From Bacteroides_E sp964583185 (GTDB taxonomy: Bacteria; Bacteroidota; Bacteroidia; Bacteroidales; Bacteroidaceae), in contig CAZOVL010000110.1 in assembly GCA_964583185.1 (NCBI GenBank), positions 1-7,271 on the forward strand: DNA of 7,271 nt. The letters run 5' to 3'. Positions 6,348 to 7,271 of this stretch are shown here, piece after piece; position 1 is the stretch's first letter, and the number at the start of each line of letters is the position of its first letter. Both the position numbers and the translations under genes were made by a program. The notes below the pieces were generated by a model. The model ran no database searches. It was not told where the DNA came from and saw only the letters and a list, made by a program, of their open reading frames with translations.

Positions 6348-7271
6348 ATGTATAAATATTTAATCATATCAATTGTTCTTATCTTTTATACCTCATGTTC
6401 ATTGCAGAATGTATCTAACGATGAAGAGATACCAATATTAAATTTTTCGGATAAAATAGATGTGGAATATCTCCTTAACTTTTTTGAATTAGATGAAATT
6501 GTACCAATAGAGACTACAGATTCATATCTTGTTTCTGATGTGAAAAAAGTAATAAGAAATAACGATAAAATCATTTTACTATCTAGTGATAACAGAAGTG
6601 TTTTTGTTATTGATATTCATACAGGAAAAATATTGAATCATTTATATCAATTAGGAGGAGGACCTGGTGAATGGAATTACATTATGGATATTACTTTTGA
6701 TGATGTTTCAGAACAAATCTTGATTCTAAATGATTATGAAAAATTATTAGCCTATAGTTTGCTAGGCGATTTCCTCTGGGAGGAAAATTTAGAGGCGTTA
6801 TATAATTATATGACCTATGATAAAGGTAAGGCTTTTTTTTATGGTCCACTTGATGGATATTCATCCTATCCATATTTGTTTAAAATATATAGTTTGAAGG
6901 ATAAGACATGGGAAGATGTGGGAGATGATCGAAAAGTAGAATTCCCTATAAGGAGTAAAGGACTACAAATGGTGAGAAGTAAGCAGATATGGTTCACTGC
7001 TCTTTTAGATTTTAGATTATATGTTTTAGATAATAATGAAATTAAATCTCAATATCAGCTAAATGTTGATACCTCTAATTTAACTGAAAACTTAATAAAA
7101 AAATCAATATCTAATCCAGTAGAATTCTTTAATGAAGTAATGGTTAATGAATTAGTTTATAATGTTAACTCTGTACGAGAAACAGCAAACTATCTATTCT
7201 TTTATACTAATCAATCCGAACTTTTTATTGTTAATAAAGAGAAAAAAGAGACTTCTATGATTGATTTCTCA
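6348..7271 (+). CDS. 6-bladed beta-propeller lipoprotein (fourth), 3' end outside window
   Basis: ATG 6348 opens a frame that runs unbroken for 308 codons to the window edge; about 90-100 more residues would be expected from family length. The signal peptide ends in Y14-T15-S16-C17, a plausible lipobox. Landmarks are V-P-I-E-T-T-D-S at 52-59, in the same position as I-P-L-E-T-T-D-S in the first propeller, and the signature L-G-G-G-P-G-E-W at 102-109, with Trp in place of Tyr/Phe. The D-T-I-F-S motif of the other copies is not recognisable; D-F-R-L-Y-V-L-D at about 222-229 seems to occupy that place. It follows the second NVEALA-type gene by 58 bases, repeating the arrangement at the window start. 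Function and ligand are unknown; a surface or periplasmic partner of the adjacent peptide is a guess from context. Confidence 0.87.
   Translation, partial: MYKYLIISIVLIFYTSCSLQNVSNDEEIPILNFSDKIDVEYLLNFFELDEIVPIETTDSYLVSDVKKVIRNNDKIILLSSDNRSVFVIDIHTGKILNHLYQLGGGPGEWNYIMDITFDDVSEQILILNDYEKLLAYSLLGDFLWEENLEALYNYMTYDKGKAFFYGPLDGYSSYPYLFKIYSLKDKTWEDVGDDRKVEFPIRSKGLQMVRSKQIWFTALLDFRLYVLDNNEIKSQYQLNVDTSNLTENLIKKSISNPVEFFNEVMVNELVYNVNSVRETANYLFFYTNQSELFIVNKEKKETSMIDFS

Noticed and set aside
6078..6873. Three minus-strand frames of 60-64 codons (6078-6272, 6386-6574, 6691-6873)
   Set aside because: All are antisense to the NVEALA-type gene or the fourth propeller and have no recognisable motifs.

Overview
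The window looks like a piece of a Bacteroidales genome (Bacteroides or a close relative). It is AT-rich, the genes lack clear Shine-Dalgarno sequences, and the gene families present are typical of that order: NVEALA-type small secreted peptides, 6-bladed beta-propeller lipoproteins with a G-x-x-G-x-G-P-x-E-(Y/F/W) signature, and a lipid-anchored RND/HlyD-type periplasmic adaptor. Every gene I can support is on the + strand. No gap without a gene exceeds 200 bases. I see no rRNA, tRNA, CRISPR array or insertion sequence.

Layout. 1-138 is the Cys-rich C-terminus of an NVEALA-type peptide whose start lies outside the window. A short hairpin follows, then three beta-propeller lipoproteins in tandem (185-1414, 1497-2747, 2887-4086). 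After a 193-base gap carrying a perfect 12-bp inverted repeat comes a short lipoprotein-like gene (4280-4834), which appears to be a cut-down propeller relative keeping only C-terminal elements. It is 21 bases upstream of a complete RND-type periplasmic adaptor lipoprotein (4856-5920). Next is a second NVEALA-type peptide gene (5975-6289). It reads as a full peptide only if two compensating frameshifts are repaired. It is followed by another short hairpin and a fourth propeller lipoprotein (6348 onward) that runs off the window end.

The most interesting structure is a repeated module: small Cys-rich peptide gene, then a compact hairpin about 15 bases before the next start codon, then a propeller lipoprotein. 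The two hairpins share loop length and arm polarity, and two paired columns differ while pairing is kept. A reasonable but unproven reading is that peptide and propeller lipoprotein work as partners at the cell surface or in the periplasm, for example as ligand and receptor or as peptide and immunity/binding protein, with the adaptor possibly serving export. The extra, diverging propellers and the shortened one look like a locus expanding and decaying by duplication. Composition also shifts. The first peptide, first propeller and adaptor are clearly richer in G+C than the second and third propellers.
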